Source of the DNA: Microsaccharimonas sp964523145 | Lineage (GTDB): Bacteria > Patescibacteriota > Saccharimonadia > Saccharimonadales > Saccharimonadaceae | Length of the DNA stretch: 64,000 nt | Direction: 5' to 3' | NCBI GenBank assembly: GCA_964523145.1 | Contig: CAZFYB010000005.1 | Coordinates: 1-64,000, forward strand | Shown: positions 1-8,609 of the stretch, in pieces | Numbering within the stretch: the first letter of the stretch is position 1 | Layout: each line of letters begins with the position of its first letter | Translations under genes and position numbers: made by a program | Notes under the pieces: model-generated | Database searches by the model: none | Seen by the model: the letters and a program-made list of their open reading frames with translations, nothing else | What the model was told of the DNA's origin: nothing

Positions 1-1137
1 AACCTCTTTATCAGGCTTAATACCCGTTTCAGAGATGTTCACGCCACTTGGGGTGTACCAACGAGCAATCGTTACCTTTAGCGTAGCGCCATCAGCAAGA
101 TTAACAAGCTTTTGCACGCTCCCCTTACCAAATGACGTATCACCAATAAGGGTTGCTGCCTTATGATCGCGCAATGCGCCGGCAACAATTTCACTCGCAC
201 TGGCGCTACTTTGGTTAATCAGCACCACTGTAGGAACGCCAGTTAAAATCGGACTGCCCCCAGATTTTAGCTCATCGATCACTTTACTGCCCGACTTTTC
301 GGTCACGACAACTTTATTATCAAGCCAAATACCGGCAACATCTTGCGCAGCGGTAACAAACCCGCCGCCATTACCACGGAGGTCGAGTACAACGCCCTTT
401 ACGCCGGCATCTTTAAATTCTTGTGCTAGTGAGCGAGCGAGCTTACCGGTGTCGTTATCGAAACGTGAAAGTGTGATAATACCTACCCCATTTTCTACCG
501 ATCCGTAAGCACTGGGGTTATTTACTTGTTCGCGGGTAAGGGTAAAGGTTTTTTGCTCACCGTCTCGAAATACCGTTACCTTTACGGTTGTGCCTACATC
601 GCCACGAATTTTGGTCACAATTTCAGAGGTAGATTGGCCATCAATAGCTTCATCATTCACTGCCGTTAAAACGTCATTCACCTGCATTCCCTCTTTTTCA
701 GCGGGGTTATCGCGTAAAACACGCACCACAGTTGGCAGGTTATTGCGAACACTGAGCTCAATACCAATACCACCACCAATGTTACCCGACAGGCTGTCAT
801 CAAACTCAGTTGACTCTTGCTTGTCCATATACACCGTGTACTCATCGCCCAGCGCCTCTACAAGCCCTTTGTTGGCACCTTGAATAAGCTTAGCGGTATC
901 GATGTCGCCGTCAAAGTTATTGCGTACCTCTTGGTAAGTTTGCTGAACGGTCGAGAGGTCGAGCTCTTCTCGCCCTAACAGTGTTTGTACGCCGCCGAAT
1001 ACTTGGCTACTAATACCACCAGCGACAAACCCAATACCCGCAACAAGCACGAAAGCACTGACCATAATTAAAGTTGGAACGCGGCCGTTAAGAGCGGTTC
1101 GTGCTGAGGCGCGAGAAAAGCGGTGTGGCGTAGCCAT
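1..1137 (-). CDS. ctpA: C-terminal processing peptidase (S41 family), 3' end outside window
   Basis: Envelope serine protease with a Ser/Lys dyad. I translated it directly from the ATG at 1137; the frame stays open to base 1, giving about 379 residues, so the C-terminus is cut off by the window. An N-terminal membrane anchor (about residues 20-42) is followed by a PDZ domain (around NIGGGIGIELSV and AEKEGMQVNDVL). The catalytic core follows, with LRGNGGGFV, the Ser motif SSASASEIVAGAL and the Lys motif FGKGSVQKL. A Shine-Dalgarno-like GGAGGGATC lies before the ATG and a TATAAT (1180-1185) further upstream. It lies downstream of the CHAP hydrolase and ftsEX, as ctpB lies after ftsEX in Bacilli. 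It probably processes envelope or division proteins; the substrate is unknown. Confidence 0.95.
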   Translation of the reverse strand, partial: MATPHRFSRASARTALNGRVPTLIMVSAFVLVAGIGFVAGGISSQVFGGVQTLLGREELDLSTVQQTYQEVRNNFDGDIDTAKLIQGANKGLVEALGDEYTVYMDKQESTEFDDSLSGNIGGGIGIELSVRNNLPTVVRVLRDNPAEKEGMQVNDVLTAVNDEAIDGQSTSEIVTKIRGDVGTTVKVTVFRDGEQKTFTLTREQVNNPSAYGSVENGVGIITLSRFDNDTGKLARSLAQEFKDAGVKGVVLDLRGNGGGFVTAAQDVAGIWLDNKVVVTEKSGSKVIDELKSGGSPILTGVPTVVLINQSSASASEIVAGALRDHKAATLIGDTSFGKGSVQKLVNLADGATLKVTIARWYTPSGVNISETGIKPDKEV

Positions 1138-1197
1138 AGAAATGAAGATCCCTCCAGAGTATTCGTTAAATCTGTTCTTATTATATCGTACTGGTGC

Positions 1198-2400
1198 TTA
1201 TTTAACGTAGATAAATTCGTCAAATGCGCTTGGTGACATTTCCATAAGGCTGTACATACCGTAACCTTGGCCATAGTCGTAGTTGTATTGGCTGACTTGT
1301 ATAACGGTGCGACCTTGGCTGTTCACGTAAGGATTGGTTTCTACCCATACCACGTGGCCGTATGGTTGGCCGGCTTTACCAGCGTGCATAACACCAAGTG
1401 AGTTGGCTCGAGCTTGACCACCAGTTGAATATCCAGCTGAACGAGCGTTACTTGGGAAGTTCGTTGCATTACCCCATCGTGGGTACATACCGGTTTCTTT
1501 GGCCATTTTCCAGGCTGCGTAGCTGGCACATTGGCGGCAACCGTAGCCGTAACCATCGCCACCATTACCATCAGCACCACCAGTTGAGAGGTAACCCCAC
1601 ATTGGGCAGTTATTTGAGTTCCACTGGTATCCACCGACTGAACCGACAGCTATCAACGTTGCGCCACCGGTTGAATTAATTCGAGCGCGCAGTGCAGCTT
1701 GAATTGCTTTTGCCTCAGCAATTTGCGCAGCGCTATCTTTAATCATGTTTTGGTAGACAGCTTCATCATTTTGCGTTCGTGCAAGCAAGGTTGCTTGCTC
1801 AGCTTCTTTGGCTGCAAGTGCATCTCGTGCAACTTTTTGTTCAGAAAGTACTTTTTCTACATCGGTCTTTTGGGTGGTCAGTTGAACTTTAAGGTCTTTC
1901 ACTCGCTTGATAGTAGAGCTCAGTTCATCTTGTACCGCACTTCGGTATTCTTGCTTATTCAAGAATTCGCCAATGTTTTTACTACTTGCTAACATTTCAA
2001 TTGGTGAAATTTCATCATCAACATAGATATCAGCAATAGTTGTACCTAACGCGTCTTGATTTTCGGCAATTTGGCGTTCGGTTTCGGCAATTTCAATGAC
2101 TAACTTGTCATACTGTGCTTGACTCAGGTTAACTTGCGCCTGTAAGGCGTTCTTTTCGTTATTTAATTGAGCCACTGCTACTGCGAGTGACGAAGCTTCG
2201 GCATTTAAGCGATCGGCCTCAGCTTGGTAACGTGACATATCAGCTTGAAGGGCGCGAATACGGTCATCGTATTGGTCAGCTGAAACTGGTCGGGTTACGT
2301 AGAACACAGCTGCTACTGCAATAGCGGCTATTAAAAAGAGAGCAATGCCCCATTTAGCAGTACGAGAGAGTGAAGCTGGTGTGGTGGATAACAGTTTCAT
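1198..2400 (-). CDS. Secreted coiled-coil peptidoglycan hydrolase with CHAP domain (PcsB-like)
   Basis: A 400-aa protein. An N-terminal signal/membrane segment (residues about 17-36, cut or anchored near PVSADQ) is followed by a long coiled coil (about 45-240, rich in A/E/Q/L). The C-terminal CHAP amidase/endopeptidase domain has the catalytic Cys in YGCRQCASYAAWK and His in YGHVVWVE. This domain order matches PcsB/CwlO-type hydrolases that the FtsEX complex activates through the coiled coil (known for Streptococcus PcsB). ftsX and ftsE lie just upstream in the same direction, separated only by a pilin-like gene, which supports the link. Role inferred: daughter-cell separation or wall remodelling. 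The assignment to this architecture is firm; the exact bond cleaved is unknown. Confidence 0.9.
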   Translation of the reverse strand: MKLLSTTPASLSRTAKWGIALFLIAAIAVAAVFYVTRPVSADQYDDRIRALQADMSRYQAEADRLNAEASSLAVAVAQLNNEKNALQAQVNLSQAQYDKLVIEIAETERQIAENQDALGTTIADIYVDDEISPIEMLASSKNIGEFLNKQEYRSAVQDELSSTIKRVKDLKVQLTTQKTDVEKVLSEQKVARDALAAKEAEQATLLARTQNDEAVYQNMIKDSAAQIAEAKAIQAALRARINSTGGATLIAVGSVGGYQWNSNNCPMWGYLSTGGADGNGGDGYGYGCRQCASYAAWKMAKETGMYPRWGNATNFPSNARSAGYSTGGQARANSLGVMHAGKAGQPYGHVVWVETNPYVNSQGRTVIQVSQYNYDYGQGYGMYSLMEMSPSAFDEFIYVK

Positions 2401-2465
2401 CGTTAGTCTAAATGTAGCATAAGCATAATATAGTTGTCAATTAGGTAAGATTGTTTATTTGCTCA

Positions 2466-3659
2466 TTAACGAGCGGCCCGAAAACCTACGTATTCGTTTG
2501 TGAAACCGGGCGAAATATTTAAAAGAAGCGTGTACACTCCCCCAAATCCAGCAGAATCCCAGGAGCCACCGCGCAAGAATGGGCGAAGCCCAGCATCGGT
2601 CGAGTTACTTTGTATTTGGCCTATATTCTGACTTGAGCTCCATCCGTTAGCACTGGGGTTTGCGTAAGAAGGAAATGGGTTTGGCGATAAGTTGCCTGTA
2701 GCCGAAAGAGTGTTCCAGTTACGCCACGAATACCCTGTAGCACCAGGCTGGTTGCCGCCTTCGGTTGTACCCTGTGTCCACTCATAGAGATTACCTGAAA
2801 AGTCCCAAATAACTTCTCCGTTAGTAAGCGTCAGAGTTCTTCGTTGCTCTCCGCTTGAATTACCAGTGTAAACATATCCACTCGTGTCAAGCGGCGCAGC
2901 ACCAAGGGGGTGCGTAGGACTATTATCAGTATGACCACGGAACATAGAGCCTGAACCTACGCTCCCTCCGCTCCAGTTACTTCCTACACTCATAACATTC
3001 TGAGCGATAGTAAGCCACTCTGCTTCAGTAGTTAAGTGGCAGCCAGAACAAGAAGCGGCGGCAAGTGCAATAGCGCTAGACTGTGTAACAGAGGACCATG
3101 GCCAATCGTCAAGTACACTAGTAGCTACTCCGCCGACATTTTTCGCCTCATACTTCATCACACAAAAAGCCTTCGTATCATAAAGTGAGCTACCGGGTAC
3201 AACAATATAGCCTGCTGGGCAGGGCTCGCCATCAGCTGCTACTGTTGGAGCAGTTCCGGTATGACCAGCACAAGGGCCCGGTACCGCATTCTTCACGCTA
3301 CTTGTCGTACCTGCAACATGGGCACTCGTTCCGCTTGATGTTGCTGTTAAGCAAAATGTATTAGGAGTGACAGTGGTATTACGAGTATATTGATACGTTA
3401 AATCGCCGGAGTTTGTAATACCTGCATCGGCGAGTTCTTCGGGTAAGGTTTCGCTGTTCAAGAGTGCATGCGCAGTGATTTTCTTTCCCGTCTGTTGCGC
3501 ATTAGATAAAGACGCTGAATCTTTGGCCCGGTTTTGGATGCCGTTATACGCCACGATAGTGATTGCTGCGAGAATCGCAATGACAACAACTACAATCAAG
3601 AGTTCAACGATAGTAAAGCCACGAACAGAAACGGTTTTACCTTCGTTGCCTCCCCTCAT
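2466..3659 (-). CDS. Prepilin-leader protein with FGE/C-type-lectin-fold domain; likely diversity-generating retroelement target
   Basis: A 397-aa protein. Residues about 14-45 are a type IV prepilin leader (RGFTIVELLIVVVV, cleavage expected after Gly), shared almost unchanged with seven other genes here. The rest resembles the formylglycine-generating-enzyme (FGE-sulfatase, PF03781) fold, a C-type-lectin type: CPAGYIVVPGSS, LTTEAEWLTIAQ, GNLYEWTQG, LRGGSW and a terminal VGFRAAR. The two catalytic Cys of true FGE near the C-terminus are not visible, so a binding role is more likely. The last 34 codons have the pattern of a DGR variable region (see the separate entry). The gene is inserted between ftsX and the CHAP hydrolase gene. 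Inferred: a surface-displayed, sequence-variable binding protein, perhaps for host attachment. Confidence 0.88.
   Translation of the reverse strand: MRGGNEGKTVSVRGFTIVELLIVVVVIAILAAITIVAYNGIQNRAKDSASLSNAQQTGKKITAHALLNSETLPEELADAGITNSGDLTYQYTRNTTVTPNTFCLTATSSGTSAHVAGTTSSVKNAVPGPCAGHTGTAPTVAADGEPCPAGYIVVPGSSLYDTKAFCVMKYEAKNVGGVATSVLDDWPWSSVTQSSAIALAAASCSGCHLTTEAEWLTIAQNVMSVGSNWSGGSVGSGSMFRGHTDNSPTHPLGAAPLDTSGYVYTGNSSGEQRRTLTLTNGEVIWDFSGNLYEWTQGTTEGGNQPGATGYSWRNWNTLSATGNLSPNPFPSYANPSANGWSSSQNIGQIQSNSTDAGLRPFLRGGSWDSAGFGGVYTLLLNISPGFTNEYVGFRAAR
2469..2570 (-). other. Candidate DGR variable region (VR) at the 3' end of the lectin-fold pilin gene
   Basis: This segment encodes GGSW to the terminal GFRAAR. 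In DGR targets of CPR bacteria, as I recall them, this stretch is GGSW followed by a mostly Asn-filled loop, then GVFTLxLxxxP and a closing IGFR. Here the scaffold residues are kept (GGSW, GV, T-L, L, P, T, V-GFR). The positions usually Asn (AAY in the template) hold D, S, F, L, I, F, E and Y, as expected from adenine mutagenesis of AAY codons. No template repeat or reverse transcriptase was found in the window, so this is inference from pattern. Confidence 0.6.
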
Positions 3660-3715
3660 ATCTGTTTTACTCCATTAAATAATGTCTGCTCTTAGTCTAC
3701 CATAAGCCCAATGGC

Positions 3716-4699
3716 TTATAACTTCAGGTAACGGCGGGTTGCCAGTAGTGATGAAACGATGCCAATAACCGCTCCAATAATAATCATGCCAAGTAGTACA
3801 AACCCAGCGTAATACAGTACGAGGTCGAGCGTTGGTTGGATAGTTATTTCGGCGCTCGCAATAGCTGGTGCAACTAATATAAGAAGTCCGATACCAAGCG
3901 CGCTGGCAATTATTGCCGCAAAGAAGCCATATACGATCGCTTCAACCAAGAATGGGCCTCGAATAAATGAGCGTTCAGCACCAATAAGTTTCATCATCTG
4001 AATTTCTTCACGGCGGTTGAAGATTGCCATACGGATGGTGTTAAAAATAATCAACATCGAAATACTGGCAAATACCACGCTCACAATCACACCCACTTGC
4101 TGTGCAAAGGCAGCGGCGTTACCAATGGTTTCAATCGCATCTCGGCGCTCTCCTGCAAACGATGGGTCGCGGTTTGGATCGATGAATTCTTTAATGACTT
4201 CATTATTTTCTACGACCTCAGCTAGTTGGGTTGTGTTATTGATTTCAACCACACTAATGTTTAATGTCCAGGGGAGCTTGTTAGTAGCTTGAGTTGCCGC
4301 TTCGAGTGCGCTAGGGTCACTACTTCGATCACGAATAAACTCTTCACGAGCTTCTTCTGGTGAAGTGGTTGTTACATTGGTAACACTACTAAGCTTTCGC
4401 ACTTCGGCAGCGGCAAGCTCAGCATTCTCTGGAGTTGTTTCGGTTTTTAGGTAGATCGCCATCGTCACACTATCGCGCAGTTGCGATAGTGTGTTTTGCA
4501 ATACATTCTGTGAAACCATACTTACGAAAATAACAAACAAGGTAATCGTCATAATGGCCGTAGCGGCAATCGTCAACCAAGCGTTACGGGTAAAGTTATT
4601 TACTCCGTATCGACACATGCGAAGAAAGGTCACCCACTGGCGGCGGTTTCGCTTTTGTTGCGATAATGTCTTTGAACTTACTTTCTTTTTTGCCATCAT
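3716..4699 (-). CDS. ftsX: Cell division ABC transporter permease FtsX
   Basis: A 327-aa membrane protein. Its first transmembrane helix is near residues 38-62 and an extracytoplasmic domain spans about 63-200 (SVTMAIYLKTETTPE is typical of FtsX). Three more helices form the FtsX permease domain (MAIFNRREEIQMMKLIGA is the hallmark cytoplasmic loop). It partners with FtsE to activate a cell-wall hydrolase across the membrane. The ATG overlaps the ftsE stop by one base (TAATG), so the two are translationally coupled. The likely hydrolase partner is the coiled-coil CHAP protein two genes downstream. Length is normal for the family. Confidence 0.96.
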   Translation of the reverse strand: MMAKKKVSSKTLSQQKRNRRQWVTFLRMCRYGVNNFTRNAWLTIAATAIMTITLFVIFVSMVSQNVLQNTLSQLRDSVTMAIYLKTETTPENAELAAAEVRKLSSVTNVTTTSPEEAREEFIRDRSSDPSALEAATQATNKLPWTLNISVVEINNTTQLAEVVENNEVIKEFIDPNRDPSFAGERRDAIETIGNAAAFAQQVGVIVSVVFASISMLIIFNTIRMAIFNRREEIQMMKLIGAERSFIRGPFLVEAIVYGFFAAIIASALGIGLLILVAPAIASAEITIQPTLDLVLYYAGFVLLGMIIIGAVIGIVSSLLATRRYLKL

Positions 4700-5382
4700 T
4701 ACTGCCTGTAACTTCCCTCTGCTTGGTCACCGGTTACTTTACCGCCCTCAATCGTAATCACTCGACGTTTGAGTTTATTGACAATATCAGCATTGTGAGT
4801 CGTCAGTAGTACGGTTGTTCCGTATTTGTTAATTTTTTCGAGCAAACGAACAATTTCCCAGGTGTTTTTTGGGTCAAGGTTACCAGTCGGCTCATCGGCA
4901 ATCAGGATTTTAGGCTGACGCACAATCGCCCGAGCAATGGCTACGCGTTGACGTTCACCACCCGAAAGTTGGCTGGGGAATTGTTTTTCTTTACCAGTAA
5001 GGCCGACAAGGTCGATCACTTTTGGCACGGTGTTTTTAATTTCACGGCCAGTCATACCAGCAATTTCGAGGGCAAAAGCAATGTTTTCAAACACGGTGCG
5101 TTGCGGCAACAGCTTAAAATCTTGAAACACCACGCCAATTTTACGGCGCAGCATAGGAACTTGCGTATCTTTAAGTGTGTCGTAATCAATACCACCAACC
5201 ACAATCTTGCCATTGGTTGGTTTTTCTTCGCGAGTCAGCAGCTTTAGAAGCGTTGACTTCCCTGCCCCAGAAGCACCAACAATAATCACGAATTCACGCG
5301 GTTCAATAAAAAGACTCAGCCGACTGAGAGCCGGCGCGTTATCTTTGCCGTATGTTTTTGTTACCCTATCTAGAAGTATCAT
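4699..5382 (-). CDS. ftsE: Cell division ATP-binding protein FtsE
   Basis: A 227-aa ABC ATPase. It has Walker A GASGAGKST, signature LSGGERQRVAIARA, Walker B ILIADEPTGNLD and a switch His in LLTTHNADI. It powers FtsX to gate a peptidoglycan hydrolase at the septum. The start ATG at 5382 lies 10 nt downstream of a TATACT box, which suggests a very short or absent 5' leader. prfB lies upstream across an inserted orphan gene, echoing the prfB-ftsE-ftsX order of Gram-positives. Confidence 0.97.
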   Translation of the reverse strand: MILLDRVTKTYGKDNAPALSRLSLFIEPREFVIIVGASGAGKSTLLKLLTREEKPTNGKIVVGGIDYDTLKDTQVPMLRRKIGVVFQDFKLLPQRTVFENIAFALEIAGMTGREIKNTVPKVIDLVGLTGKEKQFPSQLSGGERQRVAIARAIVRQPKILIADEPTGNLDPKNTWEIVRLLEKINKYGTTVLLTTHNADIVNKLKRRVITIEGGKVTGDQAEGSYRQ

Positions 5383-5392
5383 TTCTGTACTA

Positions 5393-5401
5393 AGTATAGC
5401 A
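5393..5401 (-). promoter_or_regulatory. Extended -10 promoter of ftsE
   Basis: On the minus strand the sequence reads TGCTATACT, an extended -10 (TGN plus TATACT). It ends 10 nt before the ftsE ATG. Transcription starting about 7 nt downstream would leave only 3-4 nt of leader and no room for a Shine-Dalgarno site. Confidence 0.6.
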
Positions 5402-5466
5402 TAAGCGTAGGTGCTGAAAATAGCATAAATACAGATATCAGGAGGTACAGAAACGTAAATGTTGAG

Positions 5467-5517
5467 TTCCGAGAGGGCAACGCCTGGATTGGCGTGCCCT
5501 CTCGGGTGAACTCACAT
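5467..5517 (-). terminator. Long hairpin after the orphan gene 5512-6060
   Basis: The inverted repeat GAGTTC-CGAGAGGGCA ... TGCCCTCTCGG-GTGAACTC (about 16 paired bases) starts right at the stop codon of the 182-aa gene. The T-run after it is weak, so it may act as a terminator, a 3' stabiliser, or both. Confidence 0.65.
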
Positions 5518-6060
5518 AGAGGAGATGATGTCATCGATGGATTTCACGTTGAATGCCTTGCGAGCAGCCGCCAGTGAAACACCGACCATCCTGAGAACAG
5601 CTTCGACATGAGGGCTTTCGGAGTTGATAATCGCGACCAGCAGGTCTTTACGATACAACACCGGGTTCCTCGTCATCGCGCCAGGCGACAACATCAGGTT
5701 GATCATCATCTGATTGTAGGCCGGGGTGTTAGAAACAACGGGCTGTTCATCAACGATCTTCTTGCCCCACGCATCCTTTTTGGCGAAAAGGCGCTTGAAC
5801 CATGAAGGTGTTGGGCGCTTCTCAAGGTTGAGCGTGATGTACTCCCGCACCATAGGTGCGCGCAGACCGATGTCGAGAAACCACTTAGTAGCAGTGTCGG
5901 CACCGGGGTTTTCAAGCATGGCGTACAAGTACACCACCGGTTCAAGCTGTGTAAGCTCAAACTCGTAAGTAGCGCTGTTGTTCGCGAGGGCAACCAGGTC
6001 GCCGATGTAGTTGGTGGGGAAATCATCGATGAACTGCCTCAAATCGGCGGAATCAGACAT
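5512..6060 (-). CDS. Orphan protein of unknown function, GC-rich codon use
   Basis: I do not recognise this 182-aa protein (MSDSADLRQF start). I chose the ATG at 6060 because a purine-rich AGAGAGAAG lies upstream; a longer frame to 6144 would add 28 residues without family support. No signal peptide or clear membrane segment is present. The N-terminal half is mildly acidic and helical, and the middle is basic (FKRLFAKKDAWGKK). The C-terminal part (DLLVAIINSESPHVEAVLRM) looks alpha-helical, perhaps repeat-like. It sits alone between prfB and ftsE, usually close neighbours, and uses more G/C-ending codons than its neighbours. It ends at a strong hairpin. It is probably accessory, perhaps acquired. 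Confidence 0.75.
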   Translation of the reverse strand: MSDSADLRQFIDDFPTNYIGDLVALANNSATYEFELTQLEPVVYLYAMLENPGADTATKWFLDIGLRAPMVREYITLNLEKRPTPSWFKRLFAKKDAWGKKIVDEQPVVSNTPAYNQMMINLMLSPGAMTRNPVLYRKDLLVAIINSESPHVEAVLRMVGVSLAAARKAFNVKSIDDIISSM

Positions 6061-6196
6061 GAACACTTCTCTCTCTTGGGTGAGTTGGATTTCAGAATAC
6101 TTATGTATCCCGTATCTACTGATATAGATTGTAAAGGTTCCCACCTCGCCACATAACCGTGGTGAAATCTGCTATATTATATCACACTTAAGCTAA

Positions 6197-7279
6197 TTAA
6201 TCAATAGTTGGCGCTTCGAGGTAGGCTTCCATGAATGGATCAAGGTCGCCGTCAAGTACCCCTTGCGCGTTATTGGTTTCATGCTTCGTACGGGTGTCTT
6301 TCACGAGTGTATACGGGTGGAGCACATAATTTCGAATTTGACTGCCCCAGTTAGCCGACTCACCGGCTTGAAGTTCGGTAATTGAGCTGGCGTGCTGTTC
6401 GATTTGCAGCTGTGCTAACTTTGAGCGAAGTAACTTCAAGGCGGTTTCTTTATTTTGTAGCTGTGAACGTTCGTTTTGGATCGCAACTACGATACCAGTT
6501 GGAATATGGGTAATACGCACCGCACTATCAGTCGTATTTACAGACTGCCCGCCATGCCCACCGGCGCGATATACGTCAATCTTTAGATCCTTATCATCTA
6601 CCTGCACCTCAGTCGGAGCATCGATTTCAGGCAACACCTCAATCAGCGCAAAGCTTGTTTGGCGTAAGTTATCGCTATTAAAAGGGCTGAGGCGCACCAA
6701 TCGGTGCACGCCATGTTCGGATTTTAGTTTTCCATACGCATACGGCCCGGTAACTTCAATAACTACGGATTTTACCCCTGCTTCTTCACCGGCCGAACGT
6801 TCAATAATAGCGGTTGAGGCACCTGATTTTTCTGCCCAGCGTAGGTACATTCGTTCAAGCATTTCCGTCCAATCTTGGGCATCTGTACCACCAGCGCCCG
6901 CACTTAAACGTAAAATTGCATTATGATCATCGAATTCACCGTCAAACAATAAGTCTTTTCGGAGCACCGCAAAATCTTTTTCGAGTGCTAAAATCTGCCC
7001 TTCAAACTCCCCTAACAAACTATCATCATCAAGGTCCATAAGTTCAGTAATATCATTTACCTGCGACCGCAGTGTTAACCATGGGTCGACCATTTTTTTC
7101 AGAGCCGCTAGTTGCTTGCTTAAATCTTGAGCATATGAAGGGTTGTTCCAAATTTCCGAAGTCGCCAGTTGCGCTTCGTACTCATCAATTTTTGCCTGCT
7201 TTTCAGGTAGATTCAATCGAGTAATGGCTGCTTCAAGTTGCGGGCGGAGTTCGGCAAGGCGTTTTAAGAGTGGTTGCAT
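6197..7279 (-). CDS. prfB: Peptide chain release factor 2
   Basis: A 360-aa class I release factor that terminates translation at UGA and UAA. It has the RF2 codon-recognition tripeptide SPF (VRLSPFNSDN) and the catalytic GGQ loop (AGGHGGQSVNTTDSAVR). The whole protein is in one frame, so the programmed +1 frameshift that autoregulates RF2 in many bacteria is absent. TATACT lies 6 nt before the ATG on the minus strand, suggesting a leaderless mRNA. Its presence, with RF1 also encoded here, argues that TGA is a stop codon in this organism and not recoded as in Gracilibacteria. Confidence 0.97.
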   Translation of the reverse strand: MQPLLKRLAELRPQLEAAITRLNLPEKQAKIDEYEAQLATSEIWNNPSYAQDLSKQLAALKKMVDPWLTLRSQVNDITELMDLDDDSLLGEFEGQILALEKDFAVLRKDLLFDGEFDDHNAILRLSAGAGGTDAQDWTEMLERMYLRWAEKSGASTAIIERSAGEEAGVKSVVIEVTGPYAYGKLKSEHGVHRLVRLSPFNSDNLRQTSFALIEVLPEIDAPTEVQVDDKDLKIDVYRAGGHGGQSVNTTDSAVRITHIPTGIVVAIQNERSQLQNKETALKLLRSKLAQLQIEQHASSITELQAGESANWGSQIRNYVLHPYTLVKDTRTKHETNNAQGVLDGDLDPFMEAYLEAPTID

Positions 7280-7291
7280 ACTACCAGTATA

Positions 7292-8575
7292 CTAGAGTGC
7301 GTTGACTGCGGCGATAAACTGTTCTCCGCGATCTGCGTAATTCTTAAATAATCCGAAGCTGGCGGCAGCAGGACTGAGGAGTACCACCCCACCTGGCTGG
7401 GCAAGTTCGGAAGCTCTTTTAGTAAACTTTTCTGCCGTAGCATTTTCAATAGTTTCAAAATTCGTAAAACCGGCAGCTTGAAATGCGGCTGCGATAGTAG
7501 GTGCTTCATCACCAATAAGGATCGCTTTCACTTCATGGTTCGGAAGTTCAGCCGCTAGTTCTGTAAAATCTGAACCCTTTGAAGATCCGCCTAAAATTAT
7601 CACCTTCGACTTATCAGCAAAAGCACGCAGCGCGGCAATGGCCGAGCTAGGTGTGGTAGCGATGCTATCATCGTAATATTCCACATCGTTCACTGTACGA
7701 ACATACGCCAAACGGTGTGGCAATCCCTTAAAGCTACGAAGCCCCGCTTCGATATGTTCGGGGTTTTGAGTGTATTCCCATACAGCGTCAATGGCCGCAA
7801 TGGCATTATCAAGGTTGTGCGCGCCCGGTAGTCGCACGGCATCTACCGAACATAGTTTCGTTTCACCATTGTAAAAATAACCGTCACGTATGTGTGTCGT
7901 AAAGTCGCTTGGGTAGGCAACTTTTTTTGCTACCGAACTGTCAGCAATTTGTTTAGCATAATCGTTTGCGCCGTTATATATAAGGATGTCGTCTGGGGTT
8001 TGATGGCGGGTAATCTGCGCTTTTGCTTCAACATACTCGGCCATATCGCGATGAACATCTAAATGCTCCTGCTCAATAAACAATACGACAGCCGTGTGGG
8101 GCGATTTTTCGAGATCCCATAATTGAAAACTAGAAAGCTCGTACACAACCACATCTTCAGGTTTAATTTCAGATAATACATCTAGTGAAGATAACCCAAT
8201 ATTACCGACTAGCCATACTTTTTTACCGGCTGCTTGTAATATTGCTGCAATCAAGCTCGATGTCGTCCCCTTCCCTTTTGAACCGGTCACGCCAATAATC
8301 GGCGCTGGGCACTGAACAAAAAATTCATTCGTAGCTGACCAAATTTTTCCATCGGTGCTAATTTTATGGGGCGCCAAACCGGCGGTTCGAATCACTAAAT
8401 CAAAACCGTTCAATCGGCTAAAAGCACCCTCACCAGAGATAACTGCAGCGTCTGGCGGAAAAGCAAAGCCAGTACCATTTTCATCAATAATCGTGACTGA
8501 GTTTTCATGGTTTTTCGCCCAATACTGATAATTAGTCGCCCCTTCAACACCGTATCCAGCAATTGCTATATTCAT
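7292..8575 (-). CDS. murD: UDP-N-acetylmuramoylalanine--D-glutamate ligase
   Basis: A 427-aa Mur ligase that adds D-Glu to UDP-MurNAc-L-Ala in the cytoplasmic stage of peptidoglycan synthesis. It has the N-terminal Rossmann-like domain, the ATP site GVTGSKGKGTTSS, the central ligase region (YELSSFQLWDL, FIEQEHLDVH) and the C-terminal domain (YYDDSIATTPSSA, LGGSSKGSDF). No other mur gene is adjacent, so it is detached from the usual dcw cluster. It has its own promoter within the end of the upstream M16 gene, 6 nt from the ATG. Confidence 0.95.
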   Translation of the reverse strand: MNIAIAGYGVEGATNYQYWAKNHENSVTIIDENGTGFAFPPDAAVISGEGAFSRLNGFDLVIRTAGLAPHKISTDGKIWSATNEFFVQCPAPIIGVTGSKGKGTTSSLIAAILQAAGKKVWLVGNIGLSSLDVLSEIKPEDVVVYELSSFQLWDLEKSPHTAVVLFIEQEHLDVHRDMAEYVEAKAQITRHQTPDDILIYNGANDYAKQIADSSVAKKVAYPSDFTTHIRDGYFYNGETKLCSVDAVRLPGAHNLDNAIAAIDAVWEYTQNPEHIEAGLRSFKGLPHRLAYVRTVNDVEYYDDSIATTPSSAIAALRAFADKSKVIILGGSSKGSDFTELAAELPNHEVKAILIGDEAPTIAAAFQAAGFTNFETIENATAEKFTKRASELAQPGGVVLLSPAAASFGLFKNYADRGEQFIAAVNAL

Positions 8576-8581
8576 AAGCTC

Positions 8582-8609
8582 ATTATAGCGCGCTAGGGCG
8601 CAGCTTCAA
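8582..8609 (-). promoter_or_regulatory. Promoter of murD (leaderless)
   Basis: On the minus strand: TTGAAG (8604-8609), a 16-nt spacer, TATAAT (8582-8587), then six bases to the murD ATG at 8575. The predicted start site falls on or next to the start codon. Confidence 0.65.

Noticed and set aside
6197..7279. Programmed frameshift in prfB
   Set aside because: The whole coding sequence is in one frame from a normal N-terminus, so no CTTTGAC-type site is needed.
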